From NCBI RefSeq assembly GCF_016907695.1, contig NZ_JAFBCK010000001.1, positions 2,170,001-2,234,000 on the forward strand: DNA of 64,000 bases, read 5' to 3'. Positions within the stretch are counted from its first letter, which is position 1, and every line of letters starts with the position of its first letter. This document shows positions 8,204 to 17,791 of this stretch, one piece after another. The position numbers and the translations under genes are program-made. This DNA is from Actinokineospora baliensis. GTDB lineage: Bacteria; Actinomycetota; Actinomycetes; Mycobacteriales; Pseudonocardiaceae. The notes beneath the pieces are model-generated. The model was not told the origin of the DNA and did no database searches. It saw nothing but the letters and a program-made list of their open reading frames with translations.

Positions 8204-8688
8204 GCGGTTCGGGCTACGCGGCGCGGGTACGGCTTGCCGGGAGTGATCTGGGGTAGGACCTGCGCAAGGTGGCCGGGGTGGTTCGCCGATCGGGTGCGTG
8301 CGCCAAGAGCAGGCCGAGGCGGTCGGGCGGAGTTGACGGCGGTCGTGCGGCTGTTCGGCCAGGCGCCGGTGCGGGCGACGAGGTGTTTGCCGACGCGGTC
8401 GGGTGGGATTGACGGCTGTCGTGCCGCGGGTGCACTGGCCTTCGGCCTGAGCGGTTCGGGGCTACCTGGTTCGGCTTGTCCCGATCAACTCGTCCCGATC
8501 AACGGCGCGGGCATCCACTGTGGCCGATTCCGGCTCGTGCCCGGCGAAACCGGCGCTGCGGTTGGGAAGTGGCTGACCGGGGCGGGTGCCGCTGCTCGGC
8601 GGCGCGGCGCTACGGCAGTCGGTGGACGGTGCACGGCTACGCGGTGAAAGTGGCACCGCCGGATCGCCAGTGTGGCTAACTTGGCAGG
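8204..8688 (+). repeat. Decayed tandem copy of the mazG 3' end
   Basis: This 485-bp gap contains a degenerate copy of the last part of mazG. The segment GACCTGCGC-AGGT-GCC at 8084 recurs at 8257 and is followed by GGTTCGCCGATC-GGTGCG. The gene end CACTGGCCTTCAGCCTGAGC recurs as CACTGGCCTTCGGCCTGAGC near 8431, followed in both cases by GGTTCGGG-CTAC. Frames are broken, so it is not a gene. The rest of the gap shows no recognisable feature. Confidence 0.75.
8677..8682 (+). promoter_or_regulatory. Candidate -10 of a leaderless promoter for the tricorn protease gene
   Basis: TAACTT lies six bases before the GTG at 8689. Confidence 0.4.
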
Positions 8689-11600
8689 GTGACCGACGCC
8701 TACCTGAGATTCCCCCACCTGCACGCGGACCTGATCACCTTCGTCGCCGAGGACGACGTGTGGTTGGCCCCGGTCGACGGCGGGCGGGCGTGGCGCCTGT
8801 CGGCTGACCAGGTGCCGGTGAGCAACCCGAGGTTCTCCCCGGACGGGACGAGGATCGCCTGGAGCAGCACCCGCGACGTCGAGCCCGAGGTGCACGTGGC
8901 GCCGGTCGCGGGTGGGCCCAGCGAGCGGCTGACCTTCTGGGGGGACGTCAACACGGCTGTCACCGGGTGGACCCGCGACGGCCTGGTCACCGCGAAGTCC
9001 TCCACCGGGCGCGCCTCGATCCGGGCGACCTGGGCCTACGCCGTCCCGCTCGACGGTTCGCCCGCCGAGCGGCTGCCCTACGGTCCGCTCGCCTCGCTGG
9101 ACCTGGCCGCGGACGGCGGTGTCCTGCTCGGCACGACGATCTCCCGCGAGCCCGCGTGGTGGAAGCGCTACCGCGGCGGCACGATGGGCAAGGTCTGGGC
9201 CGACCCGGCTGGCAACGGCGACTTCCGCCGCATCCTGTCCGATGTGGACGGACACATCGTCTGCCCACTGTGGGTGGGTGAGCGCGTCGCGTTCCTGTCC
9301 GACCACGAGGGCGTCGGCAACCTCTACTCGTGCGCCCCCGACGGCGGCGACCTGCGCAAGCACAGCGACCACAGCGGCTTCTACGCCCGCAACGCCAGCA
9401 CCGACGGCACCAGGGTGGTCTACCACCGCGCCGGTGAGGTCTGGGTGCTCGACGACCTCGACGCCGAGCCGAGGCGGGTCGAGGTGAAGCTGGGCGGCCC
9501 GCGCGGGTCGCGGCAGGTGTACCCGGTGCACGTCGGCCGCAACATCGGCTGGGTCGGGCCGGACCGCACCGGCAGGGCCAGCGCGGTCGAGGTGCGCGGC
9601 ACCGTGCACTGGGTGACCCACCGGGACGGTCCGGTGCGCGCGCTGTCGGTGGAACCCGGTGCCCGCGCCCGGCTGCCCCAGGTGCTGGGCGGCACCGGCC
9701 AGGCCGTGTGGGTCACCGACGCCGACGGTGAGGACGCGCTGGAGTTCGGGCCGGTCGACGGCCGCGAACCCGGTGTCAGCCCCCGCCGCGTCGCCACCGG
9801 TGAGCTGGGCCGGGTGCTGGAGTTGGCCGCGTCGCCGGACGGCAGGCGGGTCGCGGTGGTCACCCACGACGGGCGGCTGCTGCTGGTCGACGCCGACGAC
9901 GGCGAGGTCCGCGAGATCGCGAAGGCGACCGAGTCCGACCCGACCGGGCTCACCTTCTCCCCGGACTCGGCCTGGCTGGCCTGGTCGCACCCCGGCCCGG
10001 ACCCGTTGCGGCACATCAAGATGGTCAACACGACCAGCCTCACCGTGGTCGAGGTGACCCCGCTGCGGTTCGTCGACTCCGACCCGGCGTTCACCCTCGA
10101 CGGCAAGCACCTGGCGTTCCTGTCCTCGCGCAGCTTCGACCCGATCTACGACGTGCACGTGTTCGACGTGTCCTTCGCCAACGGCAGCAGGCCCTACCTG
10201 GCGCCGCTGGCCGCGCTCACCCCGTCGCCGTTCGCCCCGGTCCGCGAGGGCAGGGGGTTCTCCGGTGATTCGAGCGCCGAGGCCAAGGACACCGATGACG
10301 ACGACAAGACCCCGCGCACCTCGGTCGACCTGGAGGGCATCGCCGACCGGGTGGTCTCCTTCCCGGTGCCCGCGGCCCGCTATTCGCGCCTGGTCGCGGT
10401 CAAGGGCGGCGTCGCCTGGCTGCGCGACCCGCTGACCGGCTCGCTCGGCGACGACCTCGACGACTCCGGGTCCGCCGCCCCCCGCTCGGTGCTCGAGCGC
10501 TACGACCTGGCCAAGCTCAAGGTCGACACCCTGGTCGACGGCCTCGACGAGGTGTGGCCCAGCGGCGACGGCAGCCGGATCGTGGTGCGCGACGGCCGGT
10601 CGCTGCGGGTGCTGCCCGCCGACCGCAAAGCCGACAACGACGACCACTCCGAGGACAACATCACCGTCGACCTCAGCCGGGTCCGGGTGCGCGTCGACCC
10701 GGCGGCGGAGTGGCGGCAGTCCTTCGACGAGACCGGTCGCCTGATGCGCGACCACTTCTGGCGCGCGGACATGAACGGCGTCGACTGGGCCGGGGTACTC
10801 GACACCTACCGCCCGCTGGTCGACGCGATCGGTTCGCACGACGAGCTGGTCGACCTGCTCTGGGAGGTGCACGGCGAGCTCGGCACCTCGCACGCCTACG
10901 TCCTGCCCACCGGCGGCGGCGGCGACCACCGGCGCAGGCAGGGGCTGCTCGGCGCCGACGTCGTGCGCGACGCCGACGGGGCGTGGCGGATCAGCGCGAT
11001 CGTGCCGGGGGAGACCTCCGACCCGAAGGCGCGCTCGCCGCTGCGCGCCCCCGGGGTCGGCGTCCGCGAGGGCGACGCGATCATCGCCGTCGACGGGATC
11101 ACCGTCGACCCGCTGCGCGGACCGGCCACGCTCCTGGTCGGCACCGCGGGCACCCCGGTGGAGCTGACGGTCGAACCCAAGGGCGGCGGGGCGACCAGGC
11201 GCGTGGTGGTGGTGCCGCTGCTCGACGACATGCCGTTGCGCTACCAGGCGTGGGTCAACGACCGCCGCGCGCACGTGCACGCGGCCACCGACGGCCGGAT
11301 CGGCTACCTGCACGTGCCGGACATGGTCGCCAACGGGTGGGCCCAGTTCCACCGCGACCTGCGGTTGGAGATGCGCCGCGACGGTGTCGTGGTCGACCTG
11401 CGGGAGAACAGGGGCGGGCACCTGTCGCAGCTGATCGTGGAGAAGCTCAGCCGCCGCATCGTCGGCTGGGGCCGCGCCCGCGACGGCTACTACGAGGAGA
11501 CCTACCCGCTCGACGCGCCGCGCGGCCCGGTGGTCGCCGTCGCCGACGAGTTCTCCGGCTCCGACGGCGACATCGTCAACGCCGCGATCAAGGCGCTCAA

Positions 11601-11892
11601 GATCGGCCCGGTGGTCGGCACCCGCACCTGGGGCGGTGTGGTCGGCATCGACATGCGCTACCGGCTCGTCGACGGCACCCTGGTCACCCAGCCGAGGTAC
11701 GCGACGTGGATGGAGGGCACCGGCTGGGGCATGGAGAACCACGGCGTCGATCCGGACGTCGAGGTCGTCATGCGCCCGCAGGACCACGTCGCCGGGCGCG
11801 ACCCGCAGCTCGACACCGCCATCGAGATCGCCCTGGAGCGGCTGGCCACCACCCCCTCGGCCAAACCGCCCGCCCTCCCGCCCCTGCACTAG
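8689..11892 (+). CDS. Tricorn protease homologue (S41 serine peptidase)
   Basis: The 1067-residue cytosolic peptidase is expected to degrade oligopeptides released by other proteases. N-terminal beta-propeller repeats are visible (FSPDGTRIAWSSTRDVEPEV, SPDGRRVAVVTHDG, FSPDSAWLAW). A linker near residue 530 is acidic. A PDZ-like segment (LRAPGVGVREGDAIIAVDG) and a C-terminal S41 core follow. Catalytic signatures match tricorn: GTSHAYV supplies the Ser-His pair, DEFSGSDGD the nucleophile, and GMENHGVDPD the distal acidic residue. Length is typical. The GTG start is placed by a TAACTT -10 six bases upstream. It is probably a monocistronic gene. Confidence 0.93.
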   Translation: MTDAYLRFPHLHADLITFVAEDDVWLAPVDGGRAWRLSADQVPVSNPRFSPDGTRIAWSSTRDVEPEVHVAPVAGGPSERLTFWGDVNTAVTGWTRDGLVTAKSSTGRASIRATWAYAVPLDGSPAERLPYGPLASLDLAADGGVLLGTTISREPAWWKRYRGGTMGKVWADPAGNGDFRRILSDVDGHIVCPLWVGERVAFLSDHEGVGNLYSCAPDGGDLRKHSDHSGFYARNASTDGTRVVYHRAGEVWVLDDLDAEPRRVEVKLGGPRGSRQVYPVHVGRNIGWVGPDRTGRASAVEVRGTVHWVTHRDGPVRALSVEPGARARLPQVLGGTGQAVWVTDADGEDALEFGPVDGREPGVSPRRVATGELGRVLELAASPDGRRVAVVTHDGRLLLVDADDGEVREIAKATESDPTGLTFSPDSAWLAWSHPGPDPLRHIKMVNTTSLTVVEVTPLRFVDSDPAFTLDGKHLAFLSSRSFDPIYDVHVFDVSFANGSRPYLAPLAALTPSPFAPVREGRGFSGDSSAEAKDTDDDDKTPRTSVDLEGIADRVVSFPVPAARYSRLVAVKGGVAWLRDPLTGSLGDDLDDSGSAAPRSVLERYDLAKLKVDTLVDGLDEVWPSGDGSRIVVRDGRSLRVLPADRKADNDDHSEDNITVDLSRVRVRVDPAAEWRQSFDETGRLMRDHFWRADMNGVDWAGVLDTYRPLVDAIGSHDELVDLLWEVHGELGTSHAYVLPTGGGGDHRRRQGLLGADVVRDADGAWRISAIVPGETSDPKARSPLRAPGVGVREGDAIIAVDGITVDPLRGPATLLVGTAGTPVELTVEPKGGGATRRVVVVPLLDDMPLRYQAWVNDRRAHVHAATDGRIGYLHVPDMVANGWAQFHRDLRLEMRRDGVVVDLRENRGGHLSQLIVEKLSRRIVGWGRARDGYYEETYPLDAPRGPVVAVADEFSGSDGDIVNAAIKALKIGPVVGTRTWGGVVGIDMRYRLVDGTLVTQPRYATWMEGTGWGMENHGVDPDVEVVMRPQDHVAGRDPQLDTAIEIALERLATTPSAKPPALPPLH

Positions 11893-11918
11893 CGGCCACT
11901 GGCGGCAGGATGGGGATC

Positions 11919-12752
11919 ATGGGATTCGACAGCGAGACCAGCGCCAGGATCCAGGCCAACGAAGCCAACTGGGACGCCCGCACCCCGATCCACGTCGCGT
12001 CGCGGTTCTACGACGTGGCGGGGCGCGACCCCAGGGCGTGGTTCGCCGACTTCGAGTGGGCCGACCTCGGTGATCTGGCAGGCAAGGACCTCGTCCACCT
12101 GCAGTGCCACATCGGTGCCGAGACCATCGCGTTCCCGCCTCTCGGCGCGCGCGTGGTCGGCCTGGACATCTCAGCGGCGTCGGTGCGCGCCGCGGCGGAA
12201 CTGGCCGCTGCCAAGGGAGTCGCGGTCGAGTACGTCAAAGCCGACGTGCACTCGGCCGTGGAAGCCCTTGGCGGGTCCCGCTTCGACGTCGTTTACACGG
12301 GCAAGGGCGCCCTGTGCTACGTCCCCGACCTGGACGTCTGGGCCGGACAGGTCGCGGGGCTGCTGCGCCCCGGCGGCCAGGTGTACGTGGTGGAGTTCCA
12401 CCCGCTGCTCAACGCCCTGAGCCCGGTACCGCCACCGGACGGCAGCGAGGACCTGCTGCTGCGCCACGACTACCTCTCCGGCCGCGGTTCCGTCGAACGG
12501 GACGGAACCCGCACGTACACCGACGGTCCGGAGTTGGCTGAGGCCCAGGTCCACTACGAGTGGCAACACGGCATCGGCGACGTCGTCAACGCCCTCGTCG
12601 GTGCCGGTCTGCGGATCTCCCTGCTGCGTGAGACCGAGCAGCTCCCCTGGCCCCGATGGTCCACCATGACCACCACCGGCGGCTGGTTCTCCTTGCCGGA
12701 CGAGGCACCCCGGATCCCGCTGATCTACGCGCTGCGGGCGGTGCGGCCGTAG
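11919..12752 (+). CDS. Class I SAM-dependent methyltransferase
   Basis: The 277-residue protein has the Rossmann methyltransferase motif I variant LVHLQCHIGAETI, followed by VVGLDISAASVRAA (motif II), VKADVHSAVEAL and the FDVVYTGKGALCYVPDL strand. The ending WSTMTTTGGWFSLPDEAPRIPL is seen in a common actinobacterial methyltransferase family of unknown substrate. An in-frame ATG at 11910 is an alternative start; the one at 11919 is preferred because it follows GGATGGGG. It begins only 27 bp after the tricorn gene and may be co-transcribed with it. Confidence 0.82.
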   Translation: MGFDSETSARIQANEANWDARTPIHVASRFYDVAGRDPRAWFADFEWADLGDLAGKDLVHLQCHIGAETIAFPPLGARVVGLDISAASVRAAAELAAAKGVAVEYVKADVHSAVEALGGSRFDVVYTGKGALCYVPDLDVWAGQVAGLLRPGGQVYVVEFHPLLNALSPVPPPDGSEDLLLRHDYLSGRGSVERDGTRTYTDGPELAEAQVHYEWQHGIGDVVNALVGAGLRISLLRETEQLPWPRWSTMTTTGGWFSLPDEAPRIPLIYALRAVRP

Positions 12753-12859
12753 CGATTCCTTGACGTATCGCCGCCAATTCGGCGGGCATCACCGCTGGTC
12801 ACGGCTTTGCTCCCGGCTCGGGGGAGCGAGGCAGCGGCCGAGCACCGGTGGGGAACACG

Positions 12860-12865
12860 TAGCCT
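12860..12865 (+). promoter_or_regulatory. Candidate -10 of a leaderless promoter for the first transglycosylase
   Basis: TAGCCT ends seven bases before the GTG at 12873; there is no ribosome binding site. Confidence 0.45.
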
Positions 12866-12872
12866 GGTTTTC

Positions 12873-13694
12873 GTGGCCGCCACTCCGACTCCCCAGCCGA
12901 CCACGTTGTCCATCCCGTTGGAACCGACTCCGGGGCCCCGGCGTGGACGTGGTGTCCGGGTGCTCGGCAGGCTCGCCCTGGTCGTCTTCCTGGTGGCGTT
13001 GGCCGCGGGGACCGTCCTGCTGCTCGACGACGGGGATCCGCCGCCGCAGCCGAAGCGGTTCGCGGTGGTGGAGGTGCCGGTGCGGCGGGGGGAGGAGCCG
13101 CCGAAGGCGGGACCGGTGCCGGAGCAGGACCTCGACGGCTGGGTCACCCGGTTGTCCGAGGCGACCGACATCCCGCGGCGGACGCTGCTGGCCTACGCCA
13201 AGGCCGAGATCGCCACCCGCCAGCGCGTCCCCCGCTGCAACATCACCTGGACCGTGCTCGCTGGCGTCGGCCGCGTCGAGTCCCACCACGGCCGCTACGG
13301 CGGCGCCCAGATCAACGACGACGGCACCCTCACCAAGCCCATCATCGGCGTCCCCCTCGACGGTTCCCCCGGCGTCCAGGCCATCCCCGACACCGACGGC
13401 GGCACCCTCGACGGCGACCCCCGGTGGGACCGCGCCGTGGGCTCCATGCAGTTCCTGCCCACCACCTGGTCCCGCTGGTCCCTGCGCGCCACCGCCGACG
13501 GCACACCCCCCAACCCCCAGAACGTCGACGACTCCGCCCTCACCGCCGCCAACTACCTCTGCGCCAGCGGCGGCGACCTCAGCACCGGCAAGGGTTGGTG
13601 GAAAGCGGTCCTCACCTACAACGAGTCCACCCGCTACGCCCAATCCGTCTACAGCGGAGCGGCGGCCTACGCCCGCGAGGCAGGCACGCTGTAG
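12873..13694 (+). CDS. Membrane-anchored lytic murein transglycosylase (LpqU-like)
   Basis: The 273-residue protein has a proline-rich N terminus, one transmembrane segment (about residues 31-51) and an extracytoplasmic soluble lytic transglycosylase-type domain. The likely catalytic glutamate is in GVGRVESHHG. The family motif WDRAVGSMQFLPTTW and the late ANYLCASGG/LTYNES segments are present. It cleaves the glycan backbone of peptidoglycan during wall growth. Its position between mazG and eno equals that of LpqU in mycobacteria. The last 20 codons (YAQSVYSGAAAYAREAGTL) belong to a DNA unit that recurs five more times downstream. Confidence 0.88.
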   Translation: MAATPTPQPTTLSIPLEPTPGPRRGRGVRVLGRLALVVFLVALAAGTVLLLDDGDPPPQPKRFAVVEVPVRRGEEPPKAGPVPEQDLDGWVTRLSEATDIPRRTLLAYAKAEIATRQRVPRCNITWTVLAGVGRVESHHGRYGGAQINDDGTLTKPIIGVPLDGSPGVQAIPDTDGGTLDGDPRWDRAVGSMQFLPTTWSRWSLRATADGTPPNPQNVDDSALTAANYLCASGGDLSTGKGWWKAVLTYNESTRYAQSVYSGAAAYAREAGTL

Positions 13695-14554
13695 GCGCCG
13701 CCGCCTACGCCTTCGGGAACCGGCTGGAGTTGGCGGTTCGCACCCGCGCTGGGTGCATCCGCTGCGCCCAATCGGTCTGCAGCGGAGCGGCGGCTTATGC
13801 CCGCGAGGCTGGCGCGCTATAGGCGCCGCCTACGCTCTTTGAGCGGCGCCCGTCGGGGCGAGTAGCGCTTGCGCTTTGCCACCGAAGGCGTAGCCCGGCC
13901 ACTTGCGCCCCCGGGAACCGGCTGGAGTTGGCGGTTCCCATCCGCGCTGGGTGCATCCGCTGCGCCCAATCGGTCTGCAGCGGAGCGGCGGCTTATGCGC
14001 GGGGCTGGCGCGCTCTGAGCGGCGCCGCCCACGCCCTTTGAGCGGCGCCCGTCGGGGCGAGTAGCGCTTGCGCCTTGTCACCGAGGTGCAGCCCGGGCCA
14101 CTTGCGCCCCGGGAACCGGCTGGAGATGGCGGTTCGCACCCGCGCTGCATGCACCCGCTACACCCAGTCCGTCCACAGCGGAGCGGCGGCTTGCGCCCGC
14201 GAGGCGGGCGCGCTTAGAGCGGCGCCGCCTACGCCTGCGGAGCGGCGCAGTTCCCGGCGGGTCACGTCGGGGCGAGTAGCGCTTGCGCCTCGTCACGGAA
14301 GGTGCAGCCCGGGCCACTTCCGCCCCGGGAACCGGCTGGAGGCGGCGGTTCGCACCTGCACTGCATCCACCCGCTGCGCCCGGTCGGTCTGTAGCGGAGC
14401 GGCGGCCTATGCCCGCGAGGCGGGGCGCCATAGGCGCCGCCGCCTCCTACGCCTGCGGAGCGGCGCAATCGCCACTCGTGCCCCGGGTTGGTGACCGCGG
14501 TTCGCACCCGCACTGCGTGCATCCGCTATGCCCTGTCTACAGCGGAGCGGCAGC
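13695..14554 (+). repeat. Five decayed copies of the transglycosylase 3' end in tandem
   Basis: The gene-end unit (core CGGTCTGCAGCGGAGCGGCGG, gene version ACAGCGGAGCGGCGGCCTAC) begins in the gene at 13631 and recurs at about 13759, 13957, 14155, 14371 and 14523. Unit starts are 128, 198, 198, 216 and 152 bp apart. Between copies, CGGGAACCGGCTGGAG-TGGCGGTTC and GGCGAGTAGCGCTTGCGC also repeat. Several long frames cross the array but are broken and alanine/arginine-rich. I see no gene here. Confidence 0.85.
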
Positions 14555-15055
14555 CTATGCGGGCGGACTCGGCTGAGGAGCGGCGCAGTCGCCGGTGGGC
14601 CAGTTGGGGGCCAGCAGCACCAAAGCCTCGTCCCCGAAGGGGTTCACGCCGGGGCCCTTGGCCAGGGAGTGGGCCACCAGGGCGTGCAGGCACTTCACGC
14701 GGCCGGGCATTCCGCCTGCTGTCACCTGGGTTCCCAGCGAATCCAGGGCATCCCGCTCGTCCAAATAGGACTGGTGGGCCGCCTGGTACGCCGCCGCCAA
14801 CGCCGCGTTCTCCGCTAGGCGCTCGGTCATCTCGCGCATGATCCCGGTGGTCTCCAGGGTGGAGATCGCGGCGGCGAGGCGGGAGCACGTCAGGTAGTAC
14901 AGCGTGGGGAACGGTGTGCCGTCTTCCAGGCGCGGGTTGGTCTGGATGACCGCCGGGTGCCCGGAGGGGCAGCGCGCGGCCACGGACCTGATCGCGCGCG
15001 GCGTGCGGCCCAGCTGCTCGGCGATGGTCGCCACGTCTGCGGGGTCGATGGTCAC
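14555..15055 (-). CDS. DUF501 family protein
   Basis: The 166-residue protein of unknown function begins with GTG (15053-15055) that overlaps the ftsB stop. Family features are visible: LGRTPRAIRSVAARCPSGHP, then NPRLEDGTPFPTLYYLTCSRL, and the late GGMPGRVKCLHALVAHSLA-GPGVNPFGDEAL. The cysteines and histidine in CPSGHP and KCLHAL are conserved in the family and could bind a metal (inference). Gene order eno-ftsB-DUF501 is conserved across actinobacteria. The C-terminal tail, ending APQPSPPA, runs into the repeat array and may have been altered by it. Confidence 0.9.
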   Translation of the reverse strand: MTIDPADVATIAEQLGRTPRAIRSVAARCPSGHPAVIQTNPRLEDGTPFPTLYYLTCSRLAAAISTLETTGIMREMTERLAENAALAAAYQAAHQSYLDERDALDSLGTQVTAGGMPGRVKCLHALVAHSLAKGPGVNPFGDEALVLLAPNWPTGDCAAPQPSPPA

Positions 15056-15564
15056 CGGCCGGTCACCGAGTCCCAGAGGTTCTCGTACCAGGACTGCTGC
15101 GGCACCGGTTTTCCCTGTTCCCCTGCGGACTGCGCGCCCGCGGGGTCGCTGGGGAGCTCGACCATGTAGGGGGTTTCTCCTGGCATCACGTAGCGCAGTC
15201 TCTCGCGGGCCTGGGCGCGGATCTGCTCCGGGTCCGACAGCCGCTCCTTGCGCCGGGTGAGTTCGTCCACTTCGGCGCGCAGCTCCTGCTGCCGCTGTTC
15301 GGTGACCTCGATCTCCGAGCGCTGTGACAGGTAGTTGCGCAGCGGCACCGCCACGCTCAGGGCCAGGGCGCAGACGACGGTCGCGACGACGGCTGCCCGG
15401 CGGGTGGTGGACAGGCCGAGGATGCCCTTGCGTTTGCGCCGGGCCGGGGACTGCTGTTCCCCGGCAGGCGCCGCGGTGGTCGGGCGCGTGCGCCGCACGC
15501 GTGCGGGCCTGCGGGCGACGGGGTCCCGCCGCCCTCGGCCTCGTTCGGTGCCGCGCCCGACCAT
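15052..15564 (-). CDS. ftsB: Septum formation initiator FtsB/DivIC-like protein
   Basis: The 170-residue bitopic division protein has a basic arginine-rich cytoplasmic N terminus (about residues 1-52) and one membrane segment (VVATVVCALALSVAVPL). A leucine-zipper-like periplasmic coiled coil follows (SEIEVTEQRQQELRAEVDEL), with the conserved RERLRYVMPGETPYMV. FtsB/DivIC proteins join FtsQ and FtsL at the septum. It sits between eno (5-bp gap) and DUF501 (overlap), so the three are probably one operon. The C-terminal WYENLWDSVTG is typical of actinobacterial versions. Confidence 0.9.
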   Translation of the reverse strand: MVGRGTERGRGRRDPVARRPARVRRTRPTTAAPAGEQQSPARRKRKGILGLSTTRRAAVVATVVCALALSVAVPLRNYLSQRSEIEVTEQRQQELRAEVDELTRRKERLSDPEQIRAQARERLRYVMPGETPYMVELPSDPAGAQSAGEQGKPVPQQSWYENLWDSVTGR

Positions 15565-15569
15565 CGGTG

Positions 15570-17009
<1,440 letters not shown>

Positions 17010-17011
17010 CT

Positions 17012-17398
17012 ATGACCCAGGAGCCTGCCGAGGTGTTCGCGGCGTTCCGCCACGCGGAGTCACTGGTGGCGCGGCGCAGGCCGTTGGACGCCCTGGTCGC
17101 GTTGGCCCCGGTCCTGGCGGCGGAACCGGACGCGCCGAGCGTGCACCTGCTCGCGGGCCGGGCGTACCTGAACTCGGCGCAGTTGCTGCGCGCCGAGGAC
17201 GCGTTCCGGCGGGTGCTCGAGCTCGACCCGTCCGACCACTACGCGCGCTTCGCCCTCGGCAAGACGCTGCAGCGGCAGAGCAGGCTGACCGAGGCGCAGA
17301 CCCAGTTGCGGATGGCGGTGGCGATGAACCCGCTGCCGGAGTACCAGGAGGCGCTCGGCGAGGTCAGCGCCCGGATAGCGGTCGAGGGCGGCCGCTAG
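17012..17398 (+). CDS. Small TPR-repeat protein
   Basis: The 128-residue protein consists of about three tetratricopeptide-like helix pairs. The clearest is AEDAFRRVLELDPSDHYARF, followed by GKTLQRQSRLTEAQTQLRMAVAMNP. No signal peptide is present, so it is predicted cytosolic, with a protein-protein interaction role and an unknown partner. The ATG at 17012 was chosen; an upstream in-frame extension covers the intergenic palindrome and is less likely. It is divergent from eno. Confidence 0.8.
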   Translation: MTQEPAEVFAAFRHAESLVARRRPLDALVALAPVLAAEPDAPSVHLLAGRAYLNSAQLLRAEDAFRRVLELDPSDHYARFALGKTLQRQSRLTEAQTQLRMAVAMNPLPEYQEALGEVSARIAVEGGR

Positions 17399-17495
17399 GC
17401 GAGCGGTTTCCGGTCATCACCGGCTGTGCCCGCCCGGTGTCGGCGAAGATGTCCCGGTCCCTGTCCCGATACCGGCCGACGGGAGAATCCGGAGG

Positions 17496-17750
17496 ATGAG
17501 CATCCAAGAAGAAGCGCAGCGGTTGAACGGCGTCGCCGACCGCGTCCCGGTCAACGCCACCCAGCAGTTCCTCAGCGAGTTGAGCAACATCGGTGCCGAG
17601 GTGTCGTCGATCCTGGGCAGCACCTCCACCGCTGGCAACATCAGCAACCTGCTGCACCAGGCGGAATCGCACGCCGACGCGCTCAACCAGGCGCTGCAAC
17701 AGGCCCGCCAGGCCATCCAAGAGGCGGCCCAGCACCACCTGACCGGCTGA
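17496..17750 (+). CDS. Small helical protein of unknown function (WXG-like size)
   Basis: The 84-residue, glutamine/alanine-rich protein is predicted to form two long helices (residues about 1-40 and 48-80) around a GSTSTAGN turn. There is no signal peptide or membrane segment. Size and helical hairpin shape recall ESX substrates, but the WXG motif is absent, so family membership is not claimed. A GGAGGATGAG sequence overlapping the start supplies a ribosome binding site. No functional clue comes from the neighbours. Confidence 0.6.
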   Translation: MSIQEEAQRLNGVADRVPVNATQQFLSELSNIGAEVSSILGSTSTAGNISNLLHQAESHADALNQALQQARQAIQEAAQHHLTG

Positions 17751-17791
17751 TCCCGCCGCGCCGCCGACCGGCTCGGCTGGTCGGCGGCCAG

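Noticed and set aside
9000..11890. Long antisense frames across the tricorn gene and other genes
   Set aside because: They are shadows caused by high GC at third codon positions; their codon composition is unlike real genes and they lack starts with binding sites.
13631..14575. CRISPR-like array
   Set aside because: Units are 128-216 bp, degenerate and derived from the adjacent gene; there are no short identical repeats with unique spacers and no cas genes.
13700..14580. Open frames of about 100-140 codons on both strands
   Set aside because: They are translations of the decayed gene-tail array; all carry the same AlaAlaTyrAlaArgGlu-type remnant and are broken between copies.
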